Part shown: positions 50,915 through 63,655 of the stretch, in pieces | Numbering within the stretch: position 1 is the first letter of the stretch | Layout of the letters: the number at the start of each line of letters is the position of its first letter | From: Rhynochetos jubatus | Lineage: Eukaryota; Chordata; Aves; Eurypygiformes; Rhynochetidae | Assembly: GCA_027574665.1 (NCBI GenBank) | Contig: CM050677.1 | Coordinates: forward strand, 1,931,273-1,995,272 | Length of the DNA: 64,000 nucleotides | Direction: 5' to 3' | Made by a program: the position numbers and the translations under genes | The notes under the pieces: model-generated | The model's database searches: none | What the model saw: only the letters and a program-made list of their open reading frames with translations | Told to the model about the DNA's origin: nothing

Positions 50915-53746
50915 ATGCGCGGCTCGTTGAAGCGTCTGCCCGAACACGGACATCTGAAGCAGCACTGTAATGCGACCAAACAGAAAGAGTTAGGAGAGAA
51001 TTTCTTGTCCCTTCTTGCTGCGCCTTTGCAGAGCACTGCGTGCCAGAGCAGCCGGATCGCTGTGTTGCTTGCAATCTCCAGTTCCAACAGTGCCACAGTT
51101 CCTCGGCAACAGAAAGAGCTAGGAAGGAATTGCTTGCGCTGTTTTCTCTCGCTGTGCTCTAGCAGTTCGTTCCCTTTTCGGCAGAGCGCGGGACCGCTTG
51201 CAAAGCTTAGAAACAAACCTCTCCCTTTTCCTCCAAAAGGGAAAGAGCTACGAGGGAATTTCTTAGCGAAACCTTGTTTGTTTTGGCAGAGCACTGCATG
51301 CCTCTTAAGACAGAGCTCTGGATGCCCGCGAAAGTCGAAATCCACAGGGTCACCTTCTCTGTGCTAACAGGCTCGGAGAGGCTGGAATGCGCGGCTCGTT
51401 GAAGCGTCTGCCCGAACACGGACATCTGAAGCAGCACTGTAATGCGACCAAACAGAAAGAGTTAGGAGAGAATTTCTTGTCCCTTCTTGCTGCGCCCTTG
51501 CAGAGCACTGCGTGCCAGAGCAGCCGGATCGCTGTGTTGCTTGCAATCTCCAGTTCCAACAGTGCCACAGTTCCTCGGCAACAGAAAGAGCTAGGAAGGA
51601 ATTGCTTGCGCTGTTTTCTCTCGCTGTGCTCTAGCAGTTCGTTCCCTTCTCGGCAGAGCGCGGGACCGCTTGCAAAGCTTAGAAACAAACCTCTCCCTTT
51701 TCCTCCAAAAGGGAAAGAGCTACGAGGGAATTTCTTAGTGAAACCTTGTTTGTTTTGGCAGAGCACTGCATGCCTCTTAAGACAGAGCTCTGTATCCCCG
51801 GGAAAGTCGAAATCCACAGGGTCACCTTCTCTGTGCTAACAGGCTCGGAGAGGCTGGAATGCGCGGCTCGTTGAAGCGTCTGCCCGAACACGGACATCTG
51901 AAGCAGCACTGTAATGCGACCAAACAGAAAGAGTTAGGAGAGAATTTCTTGTCCCTTCTTGCTGCGCCTTTGCAGAGCACTGCGTGCCAGAGCAGCCGGA
52001 TCGCTGTGTTGCTTGCAATCTCCAGTTCCAACAGTGCCACAGTTCCTCGGCAACAGAAAGAGCTAGGAAGGAATTGCTTGCGCTGTTTTCTCTCGCTGTG
52101 CTCTAGCAGTTCGTTCCCTTTTCGGCAGAGCGCGGGACCGCTTGCAAAGCTTAGAAACAAACCTCTCCCTTTTCCTCCAAAAGGGAAAGAGCTACGAGGG
52201 AATTTCTTAGCGAAACCTTGTTTGTTTTGGCAGAGCACTGCATGCCTCTTAAGACAGAGCTCTGTATCCCCGGGAAAGTCGAAATCCACAGGGTCACCTT
52301 CTCTGTGCTAACAGGCTCGGAGAGGCTCGAATGCGCGGCTCGTTGAAGCGTCTGCCCGAACACGGACATCTGAAGCAGCACTGTAATGCGACCAAACAGA
52401 AAGAGTTAGGAGAGAATTTCTTGTCCCTTCTTGCTGCGCCTTTGCAGAGCACTGCGTGCCAGAGCAGCCGGATCGCTGTGTTGCTTGCAATCTCCAGTTC
52501 CAACAGTGCCACAGTTCCTCGGCAACAGAAAGAGCTAGGAAGGAATTGCTTGCGCTGTTTTCTCCCGCTGTGCTCTAGCAGTTCGTTCCCTTCTCGGCAG
52601 AGCGCGGGACCGCTTGCAAAGCTTAGAAACAAACCTCTCCCTTTTCCTCCAAAAGGGAAAGAGCTACGAGGGAATTTCTTAGCGAAACCTTGTTTGTTTT
52701 GGCAGAGCACTGCATGCCTCTTAAGACAGAGCTCTGTATCCCCGGGAAAGTCGAAATCCAGGGGGTCACCTTCTCTGTGCTAACAGGCTCGGAGAGGCTG
52801 GAATGCGCGGCTCGTTGAAGCGTCTGCCCGAACACGGACATCTGAAGCAGCACTGTAATGCGACCAAACAGAAAGAGTTAGGAGAGAATTTCTTGTCCCT
52901 TCTTGCTGCGCCTTTGCAGAGCACTGCGTGCCAGAGCAGCCGGATCGCTGTGTTGCTTGCAATCTCCAGTTCCAACAGTGCCACAGTTCCTCGGCAACAG
53001 AAAGAGCTAGGAAGGAATTGCTTGCGCTGTTTTCTCTCGCTGTGCTCTAGCAGTTCGTTCCCTTTTCGGCAGAGCGCGGGACCGCTTGCAAAGCTTAGAA
53101 ACAAACCTCTCCCTTTTCCTCCAAAAGGGAAAGAGCTACGAGGGAATTTCTTAGCGAAACCTTGTTTGTTTTGGCAGAGCACTGCATGCCTCTTAAGACA
53201 GAGCTCTGTATGCCCGGGAAAGTCGAAATCCACAGGGTCACCTTCTCTGTGCTAACAGGCTCGGAGAGGCTGGAATGCGCGGCTCGTTGAAGCGTCTGCC
53301 CGAACACGGACATCTGAAGCAGCACTGTAATGCGAGCAAACAGAAAGAGTTAGGAGAGAATTTCTTGTCCCTTCTTGCTGCGTCTTTGCAGAGCACTGCG
53401 TGCCAGAGCAGCCGGATCGCTGTGTTGCTTGCAATCTCCAGTTCCAACAGTGCCACAGTTCCTCGGCAACAGAAAGAGCTAGGAAGGAATTGCTTGCGCT
53501 GTTTTCTCTCGCTGTGCTCTAGCAGTTCGTTCCCTTTTCGGCAGAGCGCGGGACCGCTTGCAAAGCTTAGAAACAAACCTCTCCCTTTTCCTCCAAAAGG
53601 GAAAGAGCTACGAGGGAATTTCTTAGCGAAACCTTGTTTGTTTTGGCAGAGCACTGCATGCCTCTTAAGACAGAGCTCTGTATCCCCGGGAAAGTCGAAA
53701 TCCACAGGGTCACCTTCTCTGTGCTAACAGGCTCGGAGAGGCTCGA
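50915..53746. repeat. Hexamer higher-order unit (loose), copy 2
   Basis: Shares the TGGATGCCCGCG monomer, the CCCTTG plus TTCTCGG monomer and the TCTCCCGC plus CCAGGGGG monomer with the unit six monomers earlier. The last monomer here (53,275) has GCGAGC and GCGTCTTTG, shared instead with the monomer at 47,611, twelve monomers away. Confidence 0.55.
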
Positions 53747-54690
53747 ATGCGCGGCTCGTTGAAGCGTCTGCCCGAACACGGACATCTGAAGCAGCACTGT
53801 AATGCGACCAAACAGAAAGAGTTAGGAGAGAATTTCTTGTCCCTTCTTGCTGCGCCCTTGCAGAGCACTGCGTGCCAGAGCAGCCGGATCGCTGTGTTGC
53901 TTGCAATCTCCAGTTCCAACAGTGCCACAGTTCCTCGGCAACAGAAAGAGCTAGGAAGGAATTGCTTGCGCTGTTTTCTCTCGCTGTGCTCTAGCAGTTC
54001 GTTCCCTTCTCGGCAGAGCGCGGGACCGCTTGCAAAGCTTAGAAACAAACCTCTCCCTTTTCCTCCAAAAGGGAAAGAGCTACGAGGGAATTTCTTAGTG
54101 AAACCTTGTTTGTTTTGGCAGAGCACTGCATGCCTCTTAAGACAGAGCTCTGTATGCCCAGGAAAGTCGAAATCCAGGGGGTCACCTTCTCTGTGCTAAC
54201 AGGCTCGGAGAGGCTGGAATGCGCGGCTCGTTGAAGCGTCTGCCCGAACACGGACATCTGAAGCAGCACTGTAATGCGACCAAACAGAAAGAGTTAGGAG
54301 AGAATTTCTTGTCCCTTCTTGCTGCGCCTTTGCAGAGCACTGCGTGCCAGAGCAGCCGGATCGCTGTGTTGCTTGCAATCTCCAGTTCCAACAGTGCCAC
54401 AGTTCCTCGGCAACAGAAAGAGCTAGGAAGGAATTGCTTGCGCTGTTTTCTCTCGCTGTGCTCTAGCAGTTCGTTCCCTTTTCGGCAGAGCGCGGGACCG
54501 CTTGCAAAGCTTAGAAACAAACCTCTCCCTTTTCCTCCAAAAGGGAAAGAGCTACGAGGGAATTTCTTAGCGAAACATCGTTTGTTTTGGCAGAGCACTG
54601 CATGCCTCTTAAGACAGAGCTCTGTATCCCCGGGAAAGTCGAAATCCACAGGGTCACCTTCTCTGTGCTAACAGGCTCGGAGAGGCTCGA

Positions 54691-55161
54691 ATGCGCGGCT
54701 CGTTGAAGCGTCTGCCCGAACACGGACATCTGAAGCAGCACTGTAATGCGACCAAACAGAAAGAGTTAGGAGAGAATTTCTTGTCCCTTCTTGCTGCGCC
54801 TTTGCAGAGCACTGCGTGCCAGAGCAGCCGGATCGCTGTGTTGCTTGCAATCTCCAGTTCCAACAGTGCCACAGTTCCTCGGCAACAGAAAGAGCTAGGA
54901 AGGAATTGCTTACGCTGTTTTCTCTCGCTGTGCTCTAGCAGTTCGTTCCCTTTTCGGCAGAGCGCGGGACCGCTTGCAAAGCTTAGAAACAAACCTCTCC
55001 CTTTTCCTCCAAAAGGGAAAGAGCTACGAGGGAATTTCTTAGCGAAACCTTGTTTGTTTTGGCAGAGCATGCATGCCTCTTAAGACAGAGCTCTGTATCC
55101 CCGGGAAAGTCGAAATCCACAGGGTCACCTTCTCTGTGCTAACAGGCTCGGAGAGGCTCGA
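54691..55161. repeat. 471-bp deletion monomer, first of an identical pair
   Basis: Carries the GCATGCATGC deletion form (base lost at 55,069/55,070) together with TTACGCTG, CCCCGGG and CTCGAA. The next monomer has the same combination. Confidence 0.9.
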
Positions 55162-55632
55162 ATGCGCGGCTCGTTGAAGCGTCTGCCCGAACACGGACAT
55201 CTGAAGCAGCACTGTAATGCGACCAAACAGAAAGAGTTAGGAGAGAATTTCTTGTCCCTTCTTGCTGCGCCTTTGCAGAGCACTGCGTGCCAGAGCAGCC
55301 GGATCGCTGTGTTGCTTGCAATCTCCAGTTCCAACAGTGCCACAGTTCCTCGGCAACAGAAAGAGCTAGGAAGGAATTGCTTACGCTGTTTTCTCTCGCT
55401 GTGCTCTAGCAGTTCGTTCCCTTTTCGGCAGAGCGCGGGACCGCTTGCAAAGCTTAGAAACAAACCTCTCCCTTTTCCTCCAAAAGGGAAAGAGCTACGA
55501 GGGAATTTCTTAGCGAAACCTTGTTTGTTTTGGCAGAGCATGCATGCCTCTTAAGACAGAGCTCTGTATCCCCGGGAAAGTCGAAATCCACAGGGTCACC
55601 TTCTCTGTGCTAACAGGCTCGGAGAGGCTCGA
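55162..55632. repeat. 471-bp deletion monomer, second of an identical pair
   Basis: Same deletion (at 55,540/55,541) and the same variant combination as its left neighbour, 471 bp away. The simplest reading is a recent single-monomer tandem duplication. Confidence 0.9.
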
Positions 55633-56104
55633 ATGCGCGGCTCGTTGAAGCGTCTGCCCGAACACGGACATCTGAAGCAGCACTGTAATGCCACCAAACA
55701 GAAAGAGTTAGGAGAGAATTTCTTGTCCCTTCTTGCTGCGCCCTTGCAGAGCACTGCGTGCCAGAGCAGCCGGATCGCTGTGTTGCTTGCAATCTCCAGT
55801 TCCAACAGTGCCACAGTTCCTCGGCAACAGAAAGAGCTAGGAAGGAATTGCTTACGCTGTTTTCTCTCGCTGTGCTCTAGCAGTTCGTTCCCTTCTCGGC
55901 AGAGCGCGGGACCGCTTGCAAAGCTTAGAAACAAACCTCTCCCTTTTCCTCCAAAAGGGAAAGAGCTACGAGGGAATTTCTTAGCGAAACCTTGTTTGTT
56001 TTGGCAGAGCACTGCATGCCTCTTAAGACAGAGCTCTGGATCCCCGGGAAAGTCGAAATCCACAGGGTCACCTTCTCTGTGCTAACAGGCTCGGAGAGGC
56101 TCGA

Positions 56105-56575
56105 ATGCGCGGCTCGTTGAAGCGTCTGCCCGAACACGCACATCTGAAGCAGCACTGTAATGCGACCAAACAGAAAGAGTTAGGAGAGAATTTCTTGTCC
56201 CTTCTTGCTGCACCTTTGCAGACCACTGCGTGCCAGAGCAGCCGGATCGCTGTGTTGCTTGCAATCTCCAGTTCCAACAGTGCCACAGTTCCTCGGCAAC
56301 AGAAAGAGCTAGGAAGGAATTGCTTGCGCTGTTTTCTCTCGCTGTGCTCTAGCAGTTCGTTCCCTTTTCGGCAGAGCGCGGGACCGCTTGCAAAGCTTAG
56401 AAACAAACCTTCCCTTTTCCTCCAAAAGGGAAAGAGCTACGAGGGAATTTCTTAGCGAAACCTTGTTTGTTTTGGCAGAGCACTGCATGCCTCTTAAGAC
56501 AGAGCTCTGTATGCCCGGGAAAGTCGAAATCCACAGGGTCACCTTCTCTGTGCTAACAGGCTCGGAGAGGCTGGA
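56105..56575. repeat. 471-bp monomer with a different 1-bp deletion
   Basis: AAACCTCTCCC reads AAACCTTCCC at 56,408-56,413, a separate 1-bp loss next to the hairpin arm. The monomer also has GAACACGCACATC near 56,138, CTGCACC near 56,210 and CAGACCACTG near 56,220, making it one of the most diverged units in the window. Confidence 0.9.
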
Positions 56576-57519
56576 ATGCGCGGCTCGTTGAAGCGTCTGC
56601 CCGAACACGGACATCTGAAGCAGCACTGTAATGCGACCAAACAGAAAGAGTTAGGAGAGAATTTCTTGTCCCTTCTTGCTGCGCCCTTGCAGAGCACTGC
56701 GTGCCAGAGCAGCCGGATCGCTGTGTTGCTTGCAATCTCCAGTTCCAACAGTGCCACAGTTCCTCGGCAACAGAAAGAGCTAGGAAGGAATTGCTTGCGC
56801 TGTTTTCTCTCGCTGTGCTCTAGCAGTTCGTTCCCTTTTCGGCAGAGCGCGGGACGGCTTGCAAAGCTTAGAAACAAACCTCTCCCTTTTCCTCCAAAAG
56901 GGAAAGAGCTACGAGGGAATTTCTTAGCGAAACCTTGTTTGTTTTGGCAGAGCACTGCATGCCTCTTAAGACAGAGCTCTGTATCCCCGGGAAAGTCGAA
57001 ATCCAGGGGGTCACCTTCTCTGTGCTAACAGGCTCGGAGAGGCTGGAATGCGCGGCTCGTTGAAGCGTCTGCCCGAACACGGACATCTGAAGCAGCACTG
57101 TAATGCGACCAAACAGAAAGAGTTAGGAGAGAATTTCTTGTCCCTTCTTGCTGCGCCTTTGCAGAGCACTGCGTGCCAGAGCAGCCGGATCGCTGTGTTG
57201 CTTGCAATCTCCAGTTCCAACAGTGCCACAGTTCCTCGGCAACAGAAAGAGCTAGGAAGGAATTGCTTGCGCTGTTTTCTCCCGCTGTGCTCTAGCAGTT
57301 CGTTCCCTTTTCGGCAGAGCGCGGGACCGCTTGCAAAGCTTAGAAACAAACCTCTCCCTTTTCCTCCAAAAGGGAAAGAGCTACGAGGGAATTTCTTAGC
57401 GAAACCTTGTTTGTTTTGGCAGAGCACTGCATGCCTCTTAAGACAGAGCTCTGTATCCCCGGGAAAGTCGAAATCCAGGGGGTCACCTTCTCTGTGCTAA
57501 CAGGCTCGGAGAGGCTGGA

Positions 57520-59407
57520 ATGCGCGGCTCGTTGAAGCGTCTGCCCGAACACGGACATCTGAAGCAGCACTGTAATGCGACCAAACAGAAAGAGTTAGGA
57601 GAGAATTTCTTGTCCCTTCTTGCTGCGCCCTTGCAGAGCACTGCGTGCCAGAGCAGCCGGATCGCTGTGTTGCTTGCAATCTCCAGTTCCAACAGTGCCA
57701 CAGTTCCTCGGCAACAGAAAGAGCTAGGAAGGAATTGCTTGCGCTGTTTTCTCTCGCTGTGCTCTAGCAGTTCGTTCCCTTTTCGGCAGAGCGCGGGACC
57801 GCTTGCAAAGCTTAGAAACAAACCTCTCCCTTTTCCTCCAAAAGGGAAAGAGCTACGAGGGAATTTCTTAGCGAAACCTTGTTTGTTCTGGCAGAGCACT
57901 GCATGCCTCTTAAGACAGAGCTCTGTATGCCCGGGAAAGTCGAAATCCACAGGGTCACCTTCTCTGTGCTAACAGGCTCGGAGAGGCTGGAATGCGCGGC
58001 TCGTTGAAGCGTCTGCCCGAACACGGACATCTGAAGCAGCACTGTAATGCGACCAAACAGAAAGAGTTAGGAGAGAATTTCTTGTCCCTTCTTGCTGCGC
58101 CCTTGCAGAGCACTGCGTGCCAGAGCAGCCGGATCGCTGTGTTGCTTGCAATCTCCAGTTCCAACAGTGCCACAGTTCCTCGGCAACAGAAAGAGCTAGG
58201 AAGGAATTGCTTGCGCTGTTTTCTCCCGCTGTGCTCTAGCAGTTCGTTCCCTTCTCGGCAGAGCGCGGGACCGCTTGCAAAGCTTAGAAACAAACCTCTC
58301 CCTTTTCCTCCAAAAGGGAAAGAGCTACGAGGGAATTTCTTAGCGAAACCTTGTTTGTTTTGGCAGAGCACTGCATGCCTCTTAAGACAGAGCTCTGTAT
58401 CCCCGGGAAAGTCGAAATCCAGGGGGTCACCTTCTCTGTGCTAACAGGCTCGGAGAGGCTGGAATGCGCGGCTCGTTGAAGCGTCTGCCCGAACACGGAC
58501 ATCTGAAGCAGCACTGTAATGCGACCAAACAGAAAGAGTTAGGAGAGAATTTCTTGTCCCTTCTTGCTGCGCCCTTGCAGAGCACTGCGTGCCAGAGCAG
58601 CCGGATCGCTGTGTTGCTTGCAATCTCCAGTTCCAACAGTGCCACAGTTCCTCGGCAACAGAAAGAGCTAGGAAGGAATTGCTTGCGCTGTTTTCTCCCG
58701 CTGTGCTCTAGCAGTTCGTTCCCTTTTCGGCAGAGCGCGGGACCGCTTGCAAAGCTTAGAAACAAACCTCTCCCTTTTCCTCCAAAAGGGAAAGAGCTAC
58801 GAGGGAATTTCTTAGCGAAACCTTGTTTGTTCTGGCAGAGCACTGCATGCCTCTTAAGACAGAGCTCTGTATGCCCGGGAAAGTCGAAATCCACAGGGTC
58901 ACCTTCTCTGTGCTAACAGGCTCGGAGAGGCTGGAATGCGCGGCTCGTTGAAGCGTCTGCCCGAACACGGACATCTGAAGCAGCACTGTAATGCGACCAA
59001 ACAGAAAGAGTTAGGAGAGAATTTCTTGTCCCTTCTTGCTGCGCCCTTGCAGAGCACTGCGTGCCAGAGCAGCCGGATCGCTGTGTTGCTTGCAATCTCC
59101 AGTTCCAACAGTGCCACAGTTCCTCGGCAACAGAAAGAGCTAGGAAGGAATTGCTTGCGCTGTTTTCTCTCGCTGTGCTCTAGCAGTTCGTTCCCTTTTC
59201 GGCAGAGCGCGGGACCGCTTGCAAAGCTTAGAAACAAACCTCTCCCTTTTCCTCCAAAAGGGAAAGAGCTACGAGGGAATTTCTTAGCGAAACCTTGTTT
59301 GTTTTGGCAGAGCACTGCATGCCTCTTAAGACAGAGCTCTGTATCCCCGGGAAAGTCGAAATCCAGGGGGTCACCTTCTCTGTGCTAACAGGCTCGGAGA
59401 GGCTGGA
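57520..59407. repeat. Four-monomer block, copy 1 of a 7-monomer period
   Basis: Four monomers: CCCTTG/GTTCTGGC/TATGCCC, then CCCTTG/TCTCCCGC/TTCTCGG/CCAGGGGG, then CCCTTG/TCTCCCGC/GTTCTGGC/TATGCCC, then CCCTTG/TATCCCC/CCAGGGGG. The whole order is repeated 3,304 bp downstream. GTTCTGGC occurs nowhere else in the window. Confidence 0.88.
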
Positions 59408-60823
59408 ATGCGCGGCTCGTTGAAGCGTCTGCCCGAACACGGACATCTGAAGCAGCACTGTAATGCGACCAAACAGAAAGAGTTAGGAGAGAATTTCTTG
59501 TCCCTTCTTGCTGCGCCTTTGCAGAGCACTGCGTGCCAGAGCAGCCGGATCGCTGTGTTGCTTGCAATCTCCAGTTCCAACAGTGCCACAGTTCCTCGGC
59601 AACAGAAAGAGCTAGGAAGGAATTGCTTGCGCTGTTTTCTCTCGCTGTGCTCTAGCAGTTCGTTCCCTTTTCGGCAGAGCGCGGGACCGCTTGCAAAGCT
59701 TAGAAACAAACCTCTCCCTTTTCCTCCAAAAGGGAAAGAGCTACGAGGGAATTTCTTAGCGAAACCTTGTTTGTTTTGGCAGAGCACTGCATGCCTCTTA
59801 AGACAGAGCTCTGTATGCCCGGGAAAGTCGAAATCCACAGGGTCACCTTCTCTGTGCTAACAGGCTCGGAGAGGCTGGAATGCGCGGCTCGTTGAAGCGT
59901 CTGCCCGAACACGGACATCTGAAGCAGCACTGTAATGCGACCAAACAGAAAGAGTTAGGAGAGAATTTCTTGTCCCTTCTTGCTGCGCCTTTGCAGAGCA
60001 CTGCGTGCCAGAGCAGCCGGATCGCTGTGTTGCTTGCAATCTCCAGTTCCAACAGTGCCACAGTTCCTCGGCAACAGAAAGAGCTAGGAAGGAATTGCTT
60101 GCGCTGTTTTCTCTCGCTGTGCTCTAGCAGTTCGTTCCCTTTTCGGCAGAGCGCGGGACCGCTTGCAAAGCTTAGAAACAAACCTCTCCCTTTTCCTCCA
60201 AAAGGGAAAGAGCTACGAGGGAATTTCTTAGCGAAACCTTGTTTGTTTTGGCAGAGCACTGCATGCCTCTTAAGACAGAGCTCTGTATGCCCGGGAAAGT
60301 CGAAATCCACAGGGTCACCTTCTCTGTGCTAACAGGCTCGGAGAGGCTGGAATGCGCGGCTCGTTGAAGCGTCTGCCCGAACACGGACATCTGAAGCAGC
60401 ACTGTAATGCGACCAAACAGAAAGAGTTAGGAGAGAATTTCTTGTCCCTTCTTGCTGCGCCCTTGCAGAGCACTGCGTGCCAGAGCAGCCGGATCGCTGT
60501 GTTGCTTGCAATCTCCAGTTCCAACAGTGCCACAGTTCCTCGGCAACAGAAAGAGCTAGGAAGGAATTGCTTGCGCTGTTTTCTCTCGCTGTGCTCTAGC
60601 AGTTCGTTCCCTTTTCGGCAGAGCGCGGGACCGCTTGCAAAGCTTAGAAACAAACCTCTCCCTTTTCCTCCAAAAGGGAAAGAGCTACGAGGGAATTTCT
60701 TAGCGAAACCTTGTTTGTTTTGGCAGAGCACTGCATGCCTCTTAAGACAGAGCTCTGTATCCCCGGGAAAGTCGAAATCCAGGGGGTCACCTTCTCTGTG
60801 CTAACAGGCTCGGAGAGGCTGGA

Positions 60824-62711
60824 ATGCGCGGCTCGTTGAAGCGTCTGCCCGAACACGGACATCTGAAGCAGCACTGTAATGCGACCAAACAGAAAGAGTT
60901 AGGAGAGAATTTCTTGTCCCTTCTTGCTGCGCCCTTGCAGAGCACTGCGTGCCAGAGCAGCCGGATCGCTGTGTTGCTTGCAATCTCCAGTTCCAACAGT
61001 GCCACAGTTCCTCGGCAACAGAAAGAGCTAGGAAGGAATTGCTTGCGCTGTTTTCTCTCGCTGTGCTCTAGCAGTTCGTTCCCTTTTCGGCAGAGCGCGG
61101 GACCGCTTGCAAAGCTTAGAAACAAACCTCTCCCTTTTCCTCCAAAAGGGAAAGAGCTACGAGGGAATTTCTTAGCGAAACCTTGTTTGTTCTGGCAGAG
61201 CACTGCATGCCTCTTAAGACAGAGCTCTGTATGCCCGGGAAAGTCGAAATCCACAGGGTCACCTTCTCTGTGCTAACAGGCTCGGAGAGGCTGGAATGCG
61301 CGGCTCGTTGAAGCGTCTGCCCGAACACGGACATCTGAAGCAGCACTGTAATGCGACCAAACAGAAAGAGTTAGGAGAGAATTTCTTGTCCCTTCTTGCT
61401 GCGCCCTTGCAGAGCACTGCGTGCCAGAGCAGCCGGATCGCTGTGTTGCTTGCAATCTCCAGTTCCAACAGTGCCACAGTTCCTCGGCAACAGAAAGAGC
61501 TAGGAAGGAATTGCTTGCGCTGTTTTCTCCCGCTGTGCTCTAGCAGTTCGTTCCCTTCTCGGCAGAGCGCGGGACCGCTTGCAAAGCTTAGAAACAAACC
61601 TCTCCCTTTTCCTCCAAAAGGGAAAGAGCTACGAGGGAATTTCTTAGCGAAACCTTGTTTGTTTTGGCAGAGCACTGCATGCCTCTTAAGACAGAGCTCT
61701 GTATCCCCGGGAAAGTCGAAATCCAGGGGGTCACCTTCTCTGTGCTAACAGGCTCGGAGAGGCTGGAATGCGCGGCTCGTTGAAGCGTCTGCCCGAACAC
61801 GGACATCTGAAGCAGCACTGTAATGCGACCAAACAGAAAGAGTTAGGAGAGAATTTCTTGTCCCTTCTTGCTGCGCCCTTGCAGAGCACTGCGTGCCAGA
61901 GCAGCCGGATCGCTGTGTTGCTTGCAATCTCCAGTTCCAACAGTGCCACAGTTCCTCGGCAACAGAAAGAGCTAGGAAGGAATTGCTTGCGCTGTTTTCT
62001 CCCGCTGTGCTCTAGCAGTTCGTTCCCTTTTCGGCAGAGCGCGGGACCGCTTGCAAAGCTTAGAAACAAACCTCTCCCTTTTCCTCCAAAAGGGAAAGAG
62101 CTACGAGGGAATTTCTTAGCGAAACCTTGTTTGTTCTGGCAGAGCACTGCATGCCTCTTAAGACAGAGCTCTGTATGCCCGGGAAAGTCGAAATCCACAG
62201 GGTCACCTTCTCTGTGCTAACAGGCTCGGAGAGGCTGGAATGCGCGGCTCGTTGAAGCGTCTGCCCGAACACGGACATCTGAAGCAGCACTGTAATGCGA
62301 CCAAACAGAAAGAGTTAGGAGAGAATTTCTTGTCCCTTCTTGCTGCGCCCTTGCAGAGCACTGCGTGCCAGAGCAGCCGGATCGCTGTGTTGCTTGCAAT
62401 CTCCAGTTCCAACAGTGCCACAGTTCCTCGGCAACAGAAAGAGCTAGGAAGGAATTGCTTGCGCTGTTTTCTCTCGCTGTGCTCTAGCAGTTCGTTCCCT
62501 TTTCGGCAGAGCGCGGGACCGCTTGCAAAGCTTAGAAACAAACCTCTCCCTTTTCCTCCAAAAGGGAAAGAGCTACGAGGGAATTTCTTAGCGAAACCTT
62601 GTTTGTTTTGGCAGAGCACTGCATGCCTCTTAAGACAGAGCTCTGTATCCCCGGGAAAGTCGAAATCCAGGGGGTCACCTTCTCTGTGCTAACAGGCTCG
62701 GAGAGGCTGGA
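60824..62711. repeat. Four-monomer block, copy 2 of a 7-monomer period
   Basis: Same four marked monomers in the same order as 57,520-59,407. They are separated from it by three monomers (59,408, 59,880 and 60,352). The monomers following each copy differ (TATGCCC after copy 1, TATCCCC after copy 2), which places the right limit near 62,711. Confidence 0.88.
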
Positions 62712-63655
62712 ATGCGCGGCTCGTTGAAGCGTCTGCCCGAACACGGACATCTGAAGCAGCACTGTAATGCGACCAAACAGAAAGAGTTAGGAGAGAATTT
62801 CTTGTCCCTTCTTGCTGCGCCTTTGCAGAGCACTGCGTGCCAGAGCAGCCGGATCGCTGTGTTGCTTGCAATCTCCAGTTCCAACAGTGCCACAGTTCCT
62901 CGGCAACAGAAAGAGCTAGGAAGGAATTGCTTGCGCTGTTTTCTCTCGCTGTGCTCTAGCAGTTCGTTCCCTTTTCGGCAGAGCGCGGGACCGCTTGCAA
63001 AGCTTAGAAACAAACCTCTCCCTTTTCCTCCAAAAGGGAAAGAGCTACGAGGGAATTTCTTAGCGAAACCTTGTTTGTTTTGGCAGAGCACTGCATGCCT
63101 CTTAAGACAGAGCTCTGTATCCCCGGGAAAGTCGAAATCCACAGGGTCACCTTCTCTGTGCTAACAGGCTCGGAGAGGCTGGAATGCGCGGCTCGTTGAA
63201 GCGTCTGCCCGAACACGGACATCTGAAGCAGCACTGTAATGCGACCAAACAGAAAGAGTTAGGAGAGAATTTCTTGTCCCTTCTTGCTGCGCCTTTGCAG
63301 AGCACTGCGTGCCAGAGCAGCCGGATCGCTGTCTTGCTTGCAATCTCCAGTTCCAACAGTGCCACAGTTCCTCGGCAACAGAAAGAGCTAGGAAGGAATT
63401 GCTTGCGCTGTTTTCTCTCGCTGTGCTCTAGCAGTTCGTTCCCTTTTCGGCAGAGCGCGGGACCGCTTGCAAAGCTTAGAAACAAACCTCTCCCTTTTCC
63501 TCCAAAAGGGAAAGAGCTACGAGGGAATTTCTTAGCGAAACCTTGTTTGTTTTGGCAGAGCACTGCATGCCTCTTAAGACAGAGCTCTGTATGCCCGGGA
63601 AAGTCGAAATCCACAGGGTCACCTTCTCTGTGCTAACAGGCTCGGAGAGGCTGGA

